A DNA stretch of 50,211 bases from Methylobacterium frigidaeris (lineage in GTDB: Bacteria; Pseudomonadota; Alphaproteobacteria; Rhizobiales; Beijerinckiaceae): the NCBI RefSeq assembly GCF_022179185.1, contig NZ_BPQJ01000047.1:1-50211 (forward strand), written 5' to 3'. Of this stretch, positions 17,444 through 25,280 are shown one piece after another. A model generated the notes under the pieces. That model was not told where the DNA came from. It searched no databases and saw nothing but the letters and a program-made list of their open reading frames with translations. Position 1 is the first letter of the stretch; every line of letters starts with the position of its first letter. Position numbers and translations under genes: made by a program.

Positions 17444-18397
17444 GTGACGGATATGAAGATCGGCAACATCCAGGTGCTCACCCGCAACGGCGAGCGCCTC
17501 ATCCAGGCCATCGCCCAGGGCTCCTGGGCCCAGCTCACCCCCAGTGAGTTCCGCTCCTACAAGAAGTCCCTCTCGGATTGGAACGAGGGGGATGTGGTTC
17601 TGCCCAGCAGCCCCTATCACCACGCGCTGGAGATGATCGAAGCCGGCGAGACCTCGGCGGCTGCCGTGGCCACGGCCCTGTCGGGAGACGGCGCGAACGG
17701 CGCGGCAGGCAACGTCTGGCACCTCTTCGACGTCGCGCAGGCGACCCGACAGGCGGAGCGGACCCTGCAGGCGGGCGACGTGATCCCGGTGCCCCGGGGC
17801 ACGAAGATCGCCTCGGACGAGCCGACGGCCAATCGCGACGCGGTCTACGACTACACCCGCGACCCCCGCCTGCAGGAGCCGCTCGCCGTCGCTGAGGAGG
17901 ACGACCGCTCCGAGCCCGAGGGCACGCCCATCGGGGCGGCCATCCGGTGGGGCGTCGACGATCCCGAGGCCGATCGCATTGAGCCCGACGACGTCCTGCA
18001 GGATGAGGACACGGGCTCGATCAGCGTCACGGCCGACGGGCTCGCCCACGTCGCGGGCATCGGCTTTAGGACCGCCCGGCAGTGGCTCAAGCGGTCGGGG
18101 CTGCAGGGGCCGATCTACGATCTCGCCGACATTGAACGGTGGCTGATCGCCCAGCAGGCCGCGGTCGCCAAGTTGAGCCGCCTGCCCAAGGGCGAGGTCC
18201 GGGACGCCCTGCTGAGCATCCGTGGCTGGCGCAAGGCTCTCGCCGCCAGCCGGGCGACGAGGAAGGCGGTCAACTGCCTCGCCGAGGCGCAGGCGCGCTA
18301 CGGCCTGATGAAGGCCATCGCCCAGGCGCGCGACGCCCTCGCAGAGGACGAGCTCGACGCTCTCCTCGCGCAGGCGCTCCGGGGGCGCGCCGCCTGA
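17444..18397 (+). CDS. Hypothetical DNA-binding-like protein with a MerR/excisionase-type HTH
   Basis: GTG 17444 is preceded by AGGA at 9 nt; ATG 17453 is the alternative. The product is 317 residues. Residues ~203-235 (AHVAGIGFRTARQWLKRSGL, then YDLADIERWL) match the layout of excisionase/MerR-like winged helices, where a short HTH is followed by 'Y-x-x-x-D-hh-x-W-h'. The N-terminal half has no recognisable fold. The C-terminus is helical. It lies in the middle of the rightward operon; a role in DNA packaging, excision or regulation is possible but unproven. Confidence 0.55.
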   Translation: MTDMKIGNIQVLTRNGERLIQAIAQGSWAQLTPSEFRSYKKSLSDWNEGDVVLPSSPYHHALEMIEAGETSAAAVATALSGDGANGAAGNVWHLFDVAQATRQAERTLQAGDVIPVPRGTKIASDEPTANRDAVYDYTRDPRLQEPLAVAEEDDRSEPEGTPIGAAIRWGVDDPEADRIEPDDVLQDEDTGSISVTADGLAHVAGIGFRTARQWLKRSGLQGPIYDLADIERWLIAQQAAVAKLSRLPKGEVRDALLSIRGWRKALAASRATRKAVNCLAEAQARYGLMKAIAQARDALAEDELDALLAQALRGRAA

Positions 18398-18900
18398 TGC
18401 CCGCGCCACAGCAGCCCGCCCCGGCGGCCGCTCCCGATCTCGCCCCGGCCGAGGCGGCTGCCGTCCGCCGGGTCGCATGCGCGGCCGTGCAGGAATCCCC
18501 GCTCGCCGATCCCCGGACGCTGCCGCCCCTTGGGGCGGAACTCCGCGAGCTCGCGAAAAAATCGAGACCATGCACCTTGAGGATGAGCGCCATGGCTAGC
18601 GCCGGCACTGTGTGGATGAAGAACGGCTACCTGAAAGGCGAGCTCGACCCCGCGACCGATTTTCCGGTCCCGGGCGCCATCGAGCCGGGGATCTACTGGG
18701 TGGACAGGGAGACCTACCGGGCGTTCAGCCTCGATCCCCGCATCAGCCGGATCCGGGAGGAGCGGCTCACGGCCGGGGACACGCTCGGCTACTCGTTCGA
18801 GGCCGCCGGCGCGACGGTGAGGATCGCCACCGCGGAGCAGCGGGCCTGGTTCGAGCGCATGGAGGCCGAGGGGCGCGCGAAGGAGCTGCCCGATGCCTAG
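18397..18900 (+). CDS. Hypothetical protein of the accessory operon
   Basis: ATG 18397 overlaps the previous stop as TGATG. The 167-residue protein has an Ala/Pro-rich start and then a compact domain (VWMKNGYLKGELDPATDF, PGIYWVDRETYRAF, AGATVRIATAEQRAWFERME). The end overlaps the next gene by eight bases. The family is unknown; the overlaps place it firmly in the operon. Confidence 0.55.
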   Translation: MPAPQQPAPAAAPDLAPAEAAAVRRVACAAVQESPLADPRTLPPLGAELRELAKKSRPCTLRMSAMASAGTVWMKNGYLKGELDPATDFPVPGAIEPGIYWVDRETYRAFSLDPRISRIREERLTAGDTLGYSFEAAGATVRIATAEQRAWFERMEAEGRAKELPDA

Positions 18901-19228
18901 GACGTCGCTGATCACAATTCGCGTCCGCGAGGCTGTCCTCGACGCCTGGGCGGCGGGCCAGCAGTCGCCCGAGATCGCGCGGGCGGTCGGGCTGCCGGCG
19001 AAGAGGGTCCACTCGGTCGTCGTCACGGCGAGGGGGCAGGGCGACCCGAGGGCGGGGCTCCGCAACCCGGGCGCAGCGTGGAGGCCGGAGCCCATCCAAT
19101 ACGCCTCCTCGAAGGCTTACCTCGACGCCGCTCTGAAGCGCGTGCGCGAGCGGCAGGCGGTCTGGGAGCGGTCCGAGATGGGCAGGCGCATGGCGGCCAT
19201 CGCCGTGCCGCCGGCTGACGATGTGTGA
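18893..19228 (+). CDS. Small HTH-like hypothetical protein
   Basis: The 111-residue protein starts within the preceding gene (ATG 18893). Residues ~14-45 (EAVLDAWAAGQQSPEIARAV, then GLPAKRVHSVVVTAR) form a resolvase/sigma-type helix-turn-helix. The C-terminal half is helical and basic. It is the last gene of the operon before an IS5-type insertion 70 bp downstream. A TTGACA box at 19245-19250 behind it may be the promoter of the gene now displaced to 20243. Confidence 0.55.
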   Translation: MPRTSLITIRVREAVLDAWAAGQQSPEIARAVGLPAKRVHSVVVTARGQGDPRAGLRNPGAAWRPEPIQYASSKAYLDAALKRVRERQAVWERSEMGRRMAAIAVPPADDV

Positions 19229-19299
19229 AGAATGTCCGTGGTATTTGACATAAATGCCTGACCAATACTTCAGGCGGACCTGGTATCCAGGCGCTCTTA

Positions 19300-20224
19300 G
19301 ACCCCGTTTCATAAGGCTCGTGCGAGACGCCTGACGAGAACCATGGCGGCTGCGAGCACGAAGAAGGCGAGCGCGGAGGAGACGGTGGCCTCGTGATCGC
19401 GCGCCAGCCTGCGGCAGCGGCTGATCCAGCCCAGGGTGCGCTCGATTACCCAGCGTCTTGGCTGCACCGCAAAACCTGTCTGCCCGTCCTCGGGCTCGAC
19501 GATCTCGACGGTGATGGTGGTGGACGTGCCGACCCGCTCTCCCCGATAGGCGCGATCGGCAAAGCAGTGGGCGAGGAACGGCCAGAGTTGGCGCGAGGCC
19601 CGCAGGAGCGCGACACCACCGTGGCTGTCATGCAAGTCGGCGGGCGAGACCGCGGCCATCAGCAGGCGGCCGTCGGTGTCGGTCAGCGCATGGCGCTTGC
19701 GGCCGACGACGCGCTTGGCGGCATCGTAGCCGCGCACGCCCTTGACCCCGACGCCACCCGAGCGCGCGGCCTGCGCATCCAGGATCGCCCCCGTCGGTCC
19801 GGCCTCGCGCCCGACCCGCTCGCGATCAGCCAGGGTTAGGGCATGGGCCAGCCGCTCAAACACGCCGGCCTCGGCCCAGCGCAGGAACCAGCGGTACACC
19901 GTTCCCCAGGGTGGGAAGTCGAGCGGCAGGTGGCGCCAGGCGCAGCCGGTGCGCAGGACGTAGAGGATGCCGTCGAGGACGGCGCGCTGCGACCAGAGCC
20001 ACGGGCGGCCAGTCCGGGCCGGGGCGGGCAGCAGCGGCGCGAGCACGGCCCATTCGGCGTCGCTCAGGCAGGTCGCATACGGCAGGGTTTCGCGCACAAG
20101 CTCGGCACGGGCGGCGGGCGTCCACATCGGGTCTCTCGGGTGAGCGTCAGACACTCCCCCAACACCCGCGACGCCTGCCGCTCACCCAATGCCCAAGCTT
20201 GCACACTCGTTCTGAAACGGGGTC
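19300..20224 (-). mobile_element. IS5-family insertion sequence (925 bp) with TTA duplications
   Basis: The ends GACCCCGTTTCA (19300-19311) and TGAAACGGGGTC (20213-20224) are exact inverted repeats. Both are flanked by TTA (19297-19299 and 20225-20227), the TNA-type 3-bp duplication usual for the IS1031/IS427 branch. One intact transposase gene fills the element. It separates a possible promoter (TTGACA at 19245) from the gene at 20243. Confidence 0.92.
19309..20154 (-). CDS. IS5-family transposase
   Basis: The 281-residue protein has the DUF4096-like N-terminal domain (LSDAEWAVLAPLLPAPARTG) with the GILYVLRTGCAWRHLP motif. The DDE domain follows: first Asp in GAILDAQAARSG, second in HCFADRAYRGE, and the last Glu in QPRRWVIERTLGWISRCRRL. 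The frame is intact, consistent with an active copy. It catalyses movement of the enclosing element. Confidence 0.93.
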   Translation of the reverse strand: MSDAHPRDPMWTPAARAELVRETLPYATCLSDAEWAVLAPLLPAPARTGRPWLWSQRAVLDGILYVLRTGCAWRHLPLDFPPWGTVYRWFLRWAEAGVFERLAHALTLADRERVGREAGPTGAILDAQAARSGGVGVKGVRGYDAAKRVVGRKRHALTDTDGRLLMAAVSPADLHDSHGGVALLRASRQLWPFLAHCFADRAYRGERVGTSTTITVEIVEPEDGQTGFAVQPRRWVIERTLGWISRCRRLARDHEATVSSALAFFVLAAAMVLVRRLARAL

Positions 20225-20242
20225 TTAGAAAAGAGGTCTGTC

Positions 20243-20746
20243 GTGCGGGTGTTCGAATTCACGTTTGTCGTGCCGTTTGATCCCCATCTCACGATGGGTG
20301 GATACAGCGAGGTCTTGGGTACGTCGCGGGTGCTAATCGACCCGGTGGGTGATCCGTGGGGTCATCCTCTGTATCGAAAGAGTAAGCTCGCGGAGGATAT
20401 TAGGGAGCACCGACGCCCTAGAGTCGGGATGACAGTGCACAAGTTGGACGGGACCGACTTGGGCTTGATGATCAGGCTCGATCCCGATCCGACAGACAGG
20501 TATCACCAGCCGTATCGCTGCTGTCGGCGCCTCGCGGCGGCGCAGTGGGAGCACGCTACCGAGCGGTATACGGCCACTCGGCCCTGGGTCATCGTGAGCG
20601 TGAATCTCACCGTGATGCGTGGTGCCGCGACGCGCGGGGAAGCGCTGCGGAACGCGTTCATACAGTTCCCCGACCCAACGGCGAAGCATGATCCCGGCGC
20701 CCAGCCCGAGGGCGAGGACGCCGCCGTGCTGGACGACCTGCGCTAG
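20243..20746 (+). CDS. Hypothetical protein downstream of the IS5 insertion
   Basis: GTG 20243 follows AAAGAGG (20230-20236) with good spacing and gives 167 residues. The sequence (VFEFTFVVPFDPHLTMGGYS, RPWVIVSVNLTVMRGAATRG) looks like a compact alpha/beta protein, but I know no family. The IS ends only 18 bp upstream, so the native promoter is probably displaced and expression may depend on the IS or be lost. It is convergent with the phosphoesterase gene and overlaps it tail-to-tail by four bases. Confidence 0.55.
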   Translation: MRVFEFTFVVPFDPHLTMGGYSEVLGTSRVLIDPVGDPWGHPLYRKSKLAEDIREHRRPRVGMTVHKLDGTDLGLMIRLDPDPTDRYHQPYRCCRRLAAAQWEHATERYTATRPWVIVSVNLTVMRGAATRGEALRNAFIQFPDPTAKHDPGAQPEGEDAAVLDDLR

Positions 20747-21315
20747 GCCTGGGCTTCGTCGCTGCCCGCCAGCTCCTCGGGCCACACGTCCGAGAGAGCC
20801 ATCGCGTCAAGGATCTCTGGCAGGGCGACCGGCCGGAAATCCCAGCAATCCACCCCGACGTCGCAGGACCGGCGCGTCCCGGGCAGGCTCCCGTGCGTGT
20901 GGCCGTAGAGGTGCAGCGCGCCGTGATGGATCCTGTTCCAGGCGCGCATCGGGTAGTGACAGAGCGTGACGTCATACCGGCGCCCCCCTGCGTCGACGGC
21001 CACCCGGCGCAGGTCCGCCGGCTTCGAGGACCACGGCAGCCGCACGGTCCGTGCCGGGTCGTGGTTGCCCACGATCAAGTGCTTCCTGCCGCGCAGGCGG
21101 CGGAACACCCGTTCCAGGCCCTCGCTGTCCAGCCCGAGGGCGAAATCCCCGAGCACGTAGACGTCGTCGCTGGCGCTCCGGACGGTCGCGTTCCAGCGGG
21201 AGATGATCGCCTCGTCGTGCTCCTCGACGGAAGCGAACGGGCGGGGGCGGGCGACGTCGGCTCTCAAGAGGTGGCCGTGGTTCAGGTGCAAGTCCGCGGT
21301 GAAAAAAACCGGCAT
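20743..21315 (-). CDS. Calcineurin-like metallophosphoesterase (phage type)
   Basis: ATG 21315 follows CAGGAG at 7 nt; product 190 residues. All metal-binding motifs of the family are present: DLH in FFTADLHLNHG, GD in YVLGDFALG, GNHD in LIVGNHDPAR, the His in LCHYPMRAWN, and GHTH in LYGHTHGSLPG. The short length and the LNHGHLLRADVARPRPF start are typical of small phosphoesterases carried by phages, which hydrolyse phosphodiesters or phosphomonoesters with two metal ions. The substrate is unknown. It lies between the IS-displaced gene and the integrase. Confidence 0.88.
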   Translation of the reverse strand: MPVFFTADLHLNHGHLLRADVARPRPFASVEEHDEAIISRWNATVRSASDDVYVLGDFALGLDSEGLERVFRRLRGRKHLIVGNHDPARTVRLPWSSKPADLRRVAVDAGGRRYDVTLCHYPMRAWNRIHHGALHLYGHTHGSLPGTRRSCDVGVDCWDFRPVALPEILDAMALSDVWPEELAGSDEAQA

Positions 21316-21447
21316 GGCAGACTCCTGCGAGGGAGGCTGCGCGCGCGGCGTCACGCCTCCGGGGAAAGGGGGGAGAGGGGCGGGGCGGGGACGGGTTTTC
21401 GGAGCATCGAGGCCTCCGGCAAGAATCTGGACGGTAGCATGAAGACG

Positions 21448-22977
21448 TTACCGCTTCCCTGGCCGGGACGCGGCGCGGTCGAGAGAGGCGACCTCGCGCT
21501 CGTAGGCGGCGATGACGGCCGTGACCCACGCCTCCATCCCGCGGGCCTTCAGTTCGAGGCGCTGGGCCTTCGCGTAGACGCGTCGGGTCACGTCCTCCAG
21601 GCGGGCATGCTCGTCGTCCCGCTTGCCGGTCTTGTGGGCCAGGATCGCGCTGGCGGCGCCCCCGAGGTCCTCGTCGTCCAAGAAGGTTCCCAGCGAGCGC
21701 CTGGCGTCGTGCGGCACCCATGATCGGATGCCATGCTTCTCGAACAGGTTCGTCCGGGGCGTCGGCGCCCGGGGCGTCTTCCCCGGCTTCGGGGCGCGGC
21801 TGGGCTTGCTCCTGCCTTGGAGGCGGTCGAGCAGCCCCGCGATGCCTTCGCTCGTGACGTGCCGGCCGTCGACGCGGGACGGGAAGAGATATGGGCTATC
21901 CGTTTCCGGGTCCTCGAACCGCGCGAGGATCTCGATGGCGGCCGGGGGGATCGGGAGCGCGTGGGGGCGGCCGCCCGACCTGCCGCCCTTCATGTCGCTG
22001 CCGCTCCACGTCCAGACCTGCCAGCTTGGCCGGCCCTCCATGGGGATGATCCGGTCGAGCCGCGTGCCCCCGAGGGGCCCCGTGCGCTGCGCCGTCAGGA
22101 CCGTCGCCCACAGGGCGGCGAGCGTCCCGGGCGTAGTCTCCTGCCCCGTCGTGCCAAGCACGCGATGCCGCTCCGCCAGCGCCAGGGTGCGCCCGAGCTC
22201 GGCCAGCGTCGGCACGTGATCCCGCGTGCCCGAGCTGTACTCGATGTCAAAGCTCTCCCACCAGGCCACGGCGCCCAGCCGGCTCTGGCGCCGCTTGTAC
22301 CTCCACGCCCAGTCTAGGGCTGCCTTGCTCTGGTGCACGGCCCTCGCCACGGAGGAGATCGCCACCTCGTCGGCGATGGCGTCCCGCACCCGCTCCAGGT
22401 CCTCGACGCGCAGGGTTTCGAGCCGCTCGTTCTCGATGCTCCCGTATCCCCGGTAGCGCAGGTGCCGCTCGAACTGAGGAGCCCAGCTCGACTTCTTCCG
22501 CGGGAGCTGCGCGGCGAGGAATTCGTGGACGAGGTCGGCCCACGTCCACGGTCCGTGCTTCCGGCGATGCTCGGCCGACGGAGGCTCGTGGACTTCCACG
22601 GGGAACGCGGCGTCCGCCGCAGCGTCTACGTCGCCAGTCTGCTGCAGCGCCTGCCCGAACAGGGCGAGGTCCTCGTCCGGGCGGCGACCGTCCTTTAGCG
22701 CCAATCGCGACCGGAGCGCCGCCTCGCGGGCGGCCGCCACCGGCAGGGCGTCCATGTCGCCCAAGCGAACGGTCGAGCGTTCCGTCTTCAGGAACCAGCC
22801 GGCGCTCAGGGGCGTCACGCGCAGGATCAGGCCCGGGCAGCCGACGTCCGCGAACTCCAGGCCGCGGCCCTCGACCTTGCCGGAGGCGATCAAGGCGGTC
22901 GCCTTGCGGGTGTGATCGGCCGTGATCCGCACCCTCTCCCGGAGGTAGGTGCCCCGTGACTTTCGCGCCTTCGCCAT
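21448..22977 (-). CDS. Tyrosine recombinase/integrase (P4-like)
   Basis: The 509-residue protein carries an N-terminal arm-binding region with LGDMDALPVAAAREAALRSR (DUF4102-like, typical of P4 integrases), a core-binding domain (WTWADLVHEFLAAQLPRKKS) and the catalytic domain. His423 and Arg426 are in VPHDARRSL, His448 in ILAHKTGK, and the nucleophile Tyr468 in VTRRVYAKAQ. Such enzymes integrate elements into the 3' end of tRNA genes. The gene starts about 145 bp from a tRNA-Gly(CCC) 3' fragment, exactly the target expected. Direct repeats GTGGATACCAG just before the start (22992-23014) may be arm sites. Confidence 0.9.
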   Translation of the reverse strand: MAKARKSRGTYLRERVRITADHTRKATALIASGKVEGRGLEFADVGCPGLILRVTPLSAGWFLKTERSTVRLGDMDALPVAAAREAALRSRLALKDGRRPDEDLALFGQALQQTGDVDAAADAAFPVEVHEPPSAEHRRKHGPWTWADLVHEFLAAQLPRKKSSWAPQFERHLRYRGYGSIENERLETLRVEDLERVRDAIADEVAISSVARAVHQSKAALDWAWRYKRRQSRLGAVAWWESFDIEYSSGTRDHVPTLAELGRTLALAERHRVLGTTGQETTPGTLAALWATVLTAQRTGPLGGTRLDRIIPMEGRPSWQVWTWSGSDMKGGRSGGRPHALPIPPAAIEILARFEDPETDSPYLFPSRVDGRHVTSEGIAGLLDRLQGRSKPSRAPKPGKTPRAPTPRTNLFEKHGIRSWVPHDARRSLGTFLDDEDLGGAASAILAHKTGKRDDEHARLEDVTRRVYAKAQRLELKARGMEAWVTAVIAAYEREVASLDRAASRPGKR

Positions 22978-23101
22978 GCCCCATCCTTCAGCCGTGGATA
23001 CCAGGGTGGATACCAGCCGGCCTGGATGGCGCTGGCAAGGGGGCGATGTACGGAGGGGTGGTCTAAGTCACTGGATATGCTATGCCAGGGTAAATGAAAC
23101 G

Positions 23102-23182
23102 GCGGGCCGGCTCCCGCGAATTTGTTGTTCGGTCAGCTTCCCAAGCTGAATGTCGTCGGTTCGATCCCGATCGCCCGCTCCA
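23102..23182 (+). other. tRNA-Gly(CCC) 3'-half remnant: likely integration site (att)
   Basis: Positions ~23132-23182 read as the anticodon arm TCAGC-TTCCCAA-GCTGA (anticodon CCC), a T arm GTCGG-TTCGATC-CCGAT, the acceptor strand CGCCCGC and T-CCA. The 5' third of a tRNA-Gly is missing: there is no D arm. The upstream GCGGGC (23102-23107) could pair with the acceptor, but it also forms its own hairpin with CCCGC (23113-23117). This is the usual scar of an element that integrates into a tRNA-Gly(CCC) gene. A functional but odd tRNA is less likely. The integrase gene lies on its 5' side. Confidence 0.75.
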
Positions 23183-23209
23183 TACTTCTCAGGCACTTAG
23201 AGTCGGCCG

Positions 23210-23248
23210 CTTGTATCGCCAGGGCGCCTGATACAAGCCTGATACAAG
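23210..23248. repeat. Three copies of CTTGTATC/GATACAAG
   Basis: CTTGTATC (23210-23217) is followed by GATACAAG at 23230-23237 and again at 23241-23248, giving one inverted and one direct repeat. It lies between the tRNA fragment and the gene at 23441, so it may be an operator or recombinase-accessory site. The rest of 22978-23440 holds no gene I can support. Confidence 0.5.
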
Positions 23249-23440
23249 CCGCGCGTCCCGCCGCCCCCTCGTCCGCCCCGGCTCTGTGCGAAAACCGCAC
23301 ACACCCCGGCCTTGCCGCCGGCGGGCGCGAGGGGCATCATCCCTGTCATAGGAGATCGGCCCCGGCCGGTCGGCCTCCCGCATCCCCTTGATGGCTCCCC
23401 GTCATCGCCCCGGCGCCGCGCGCCGGGCTGGAGCCCCGTC

Positions 23441-23734
23441 ATGCAGACCGTCGACATCGCCGCCATCGAGGCCCTCGTCCGGGAGGCGCTGCCCCGCGCC
23501 ACCGAGGAGGAGGTCGCCGCCATCGTCGCCCTGTGCGAGGGCCGCGCCCTGCACCGCGACAACGCCGACCTGCTGCGCCCCTTCCACCCGCGCGACCGCG
23601 AGCGCACCCGCGTCGGGCGCGTCGAGACCCTGGTCGGGTGCCTGGTCACGGGGCAGAGGAACGGCTGGTACGGCAACGCCATCCGCCCGGACCACCGCCG
23701 TTTCATCGAGGGCGCGGCCGCCCGCGCGGCCTGA
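23441..23734 (+). CDS. Small hypothetical protein
   Basis: ATG 23441 follows CTGGAG at 8 nt and gives 97 residues. The protein is helical (IAAIEALVREALPRATEEEV, RVGRVETLVGCLVTGQRNGW) with conserved-looking HRDNADLLRPFHPRDRERTR. The earlier start at 23312 would add a Pro/Arg-rich stretch unlike protein. I recognise no family. It is convergent with the minus-strand operon ending at 23786. Confidence 0.55.
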   Translation: MQTVDIAAIEALVREALPRATEEEVAAIVALCEGRALHRDNADLLRPFHPRDRERTRVGRVETLVGCLVTGQRNGWYGNAIRPDHRRFIEGAAARAA

Positions 23735-23744
23735 TCGGCCGGCC

Positions 23745-23803
23745 ATTCACACGCTCGGATGAATCCTCCGGCCTCCGGGGGAATTTCACCCGAGCGTGTG
23801 AAT
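23745..23803. terminator. 14-bp inverted repeat between convergent genes
   Basis: ATTCACACGCTCGG (23745-23758) and CCGAGCGTGTGAAT (23790-23803) pair perfectly around a 31-nt loop. The repeat lies between the stop at 23734 and the minus-strand gene, whose last codons it includes. No T tract follows, so a bidirectional rho-independent terminator is only one reading; a protein-binding or recombination site is another. Confidence 0.5.
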
Positions 23804-24187
23804 CCCCTCGGGGTCTGGCGCCACTCCCACAGCACGGGCCCCAGGTGGAGCCGCCTCAGGGCGGTCCTGGCCTGCCGGACGCGGCCGCGGTTCCGGCGCC
23901 GGGCCCGGCGGGGACAGGGGCTTCCATAGCGCGGGGCGGGCAGCCTTCCGGGCCTCGCCGTCGAGGTGGGCGTCGACGAGGCGGCGCCAGAGCGGGTCGA
24001 GGTAGTCCCGCTCCAGGGCTACGCGCCACGCCGCCCGCTCGCGCTCGTGCCGGGCGAGATCCACCTTGAGGAGCTCGTAGGCCTCCGAGGTCTCTCGCCA
24101 GTCCCCGGTCATGTCCTCGTAGGCCTGGTCGGCCAGGCTCGCGATGTGGTCGAGGCAGTGGCGGACGTAGGTCTCGTGGTCGGTCAT
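23786..24187 (-). CDS. Hypothetical helical protein with a proline-rich tail
   Basis: ATG 24187 overlaps the stop of the gene upstream (24184-24187, ATGA). The 133-residue product begins TDHETYVRHCLDHIASLADQ and is helical and charged to about residue 85 (KVDLARHERERAAWRVALER), then Pro/Arg-rich. It is the third gene of a leftward operon. No family is recognised. Confidence 0.55.
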   Translation of the reverse strand: MTDHETYVRHCLDHIASLADQAYEDMTGDWRETSEAYELLKVDLARHERERAAWRVALERDYLDPLWRRLVDAHLDGEARKAARPALWKPLSPPGPAPEPRPRPAGQDRPEAAPPGARAVGVAPDPEGIHTLG

Positions 24188-24858
24188 CGCATCCTCACGA
24201 GCTGCGGGCGGTAGTCCGCCGCCAGCGCCGCCAGGTGGTCGCGCCAGGCCTGGGCCACGACGCTCCCCGGCTCCGCGCCGTAGCGGGCCTCGACGTCCTC
24301 CCGCAGGCTGGAGGCGTGCGGGGGGAGGATGCCCCGCCTCGGGCCGACGAACTCCTCGACGGCCCGGCGCAGGGCCGCGGCCCGGGGGGCCACGACCTGG
24401 TCGAACGCCGCGTGCTCGCCGGCGAACAGGGCGGCCGCCATGACCGCCCTCCGGTAGGCGTGCTCGGCCTGCCGGTCGGGGATGAGGTAGGGGCGGCCGG
24501 GCGTGACCGCCGGCGCCGGCGAGGGGTCCGGCGTGAGCACGACCCCTCGCAGCATGGCGAGGCCCTCCGCGTGCCCGAGCAGCAGGGCGGCCGCCTGGGC
24601 GACAGCGTTCCGGGCCTCTTGGACCATCTGGAGCGGGCTCTTCTCGGCCATGGAAGGTCCCGCCGGCGGAAGATCGGCGGCGCGACCTGGCGTCGGGTCC
24701 GCGGCCCGCGGCTCCTCGGCGAGCAGGCGGTCGACGCCGTTGAGCCAGGCACAGTCGAGGGCCTGCGCACGCGACCTGCACTCGACCTCCCCGAGGTGTC
24801 GGTTCGGGGCGCTGCCGCACCAGGTGCAGTAGGCGTGCGGGTTCTCGTCGGTCGCCAT
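24184..24858 (-). CDS. Hypothetical protein with an N-terminal Cys/His cluster
   Basis: The 224-residue product has Cys11, Cys14 and further His/Cys in HAYCTWCGSAPNRHLGEVEC, which could bind zinc. A linker and a helical domain follow (LQMVQEARNAVAQAAALLLG). A second soluble part runs to the C-terminus. It overlaps the next gene by four bases and lies three bases after the previous stop. The family is unknown; the similarity of style to phage accessory proteins is only an impression. Confidence 0.55.
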   Translation of the reverse strand: MATDENPHAYCTWCGSAPNRHLGEVECRSRAQALDCAWLNGVDRLLAEEPRAADPTPGRAADLPPAGPSMAEKSPLQMVQEARNAVAQAAALLLGHAEGLAMLRGVVLTPDPSPAPAVTPGRPYLIPDRQAEHAYRRAVMAAALFAGEHAAFDQVVAPRAAALRRAVEEFVGPRRGILPPHASSLREDVEARYGAEPGSVVAQAWRDHLAALAADYRPQLVRMR

Positions 24859-24861
24859 GGC

Positions 24862-25261
24862 TCAGCGCTCCTGCACGATGGCCAGGGCCTCGTGCATCCG
24901 CCGGAGGAAGTCCTCGTCTGCGAAGACGGCGCGCCCCTGCCGCTGGGATTGCCAGTCCGGGCCCGAGGCGCGGAAGCCGTAGCGGGTAGGCCTCGCGCAG
25001 CAGCTCCTGCAGCGCCTCGCCCCGCAGGAACCCGGCGTCGCGCAGGACCTGTAGGGCCACCGCCGGGTCGGGGTGGGCCGCCCTGAGGATGAAGTCGACC
25101 GCCTGCTCGTCCGTCATGGCCCGGAGCGCCTCGATGCGCGCCTCCTCGGCCCGGGCCCGCTCGGCCCGCAGGCCGGAGACCACCCGCGCGAAGGTCTCGG
25201 CCTCCTCCGGTTGCAGGGCGGCCACGCGCGCCGCCAGGTCCTCGATGTCCATCTCGGTCAC
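24862..25261 (-). pseudogene. Frameshifted hypothetical protein, first gene of the leftward operon
   Basis: From ATG 25261 the frame encodes MDIEDLAARVAALQPEEAET and, further on, LQELLREAY. Then the natural sequence continues in another frame as TRYGFRASGPDWQSQRQGRA, FADEDFLRRMHEALAIVQER and TGA 24864-24862. The shift is near 24985-24995. The 400-nt span is not a multiple of three, so either a single-base indel has killed the gene or the assembly has an error. The two halves together would be about 133 residues. The family is unknown. Confidence 0.6.
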
Positions 25262-25280
25262 GCCGGTCCCCCCGGATGTC

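Noticed and set aside
23102..23182. A complete functional tRNA-Gly
   Set aside because: The 5' acceptor strand could pair at six positions, but no D arm can be formed and the total of 81 nt is wrong for a glycine tRNA.
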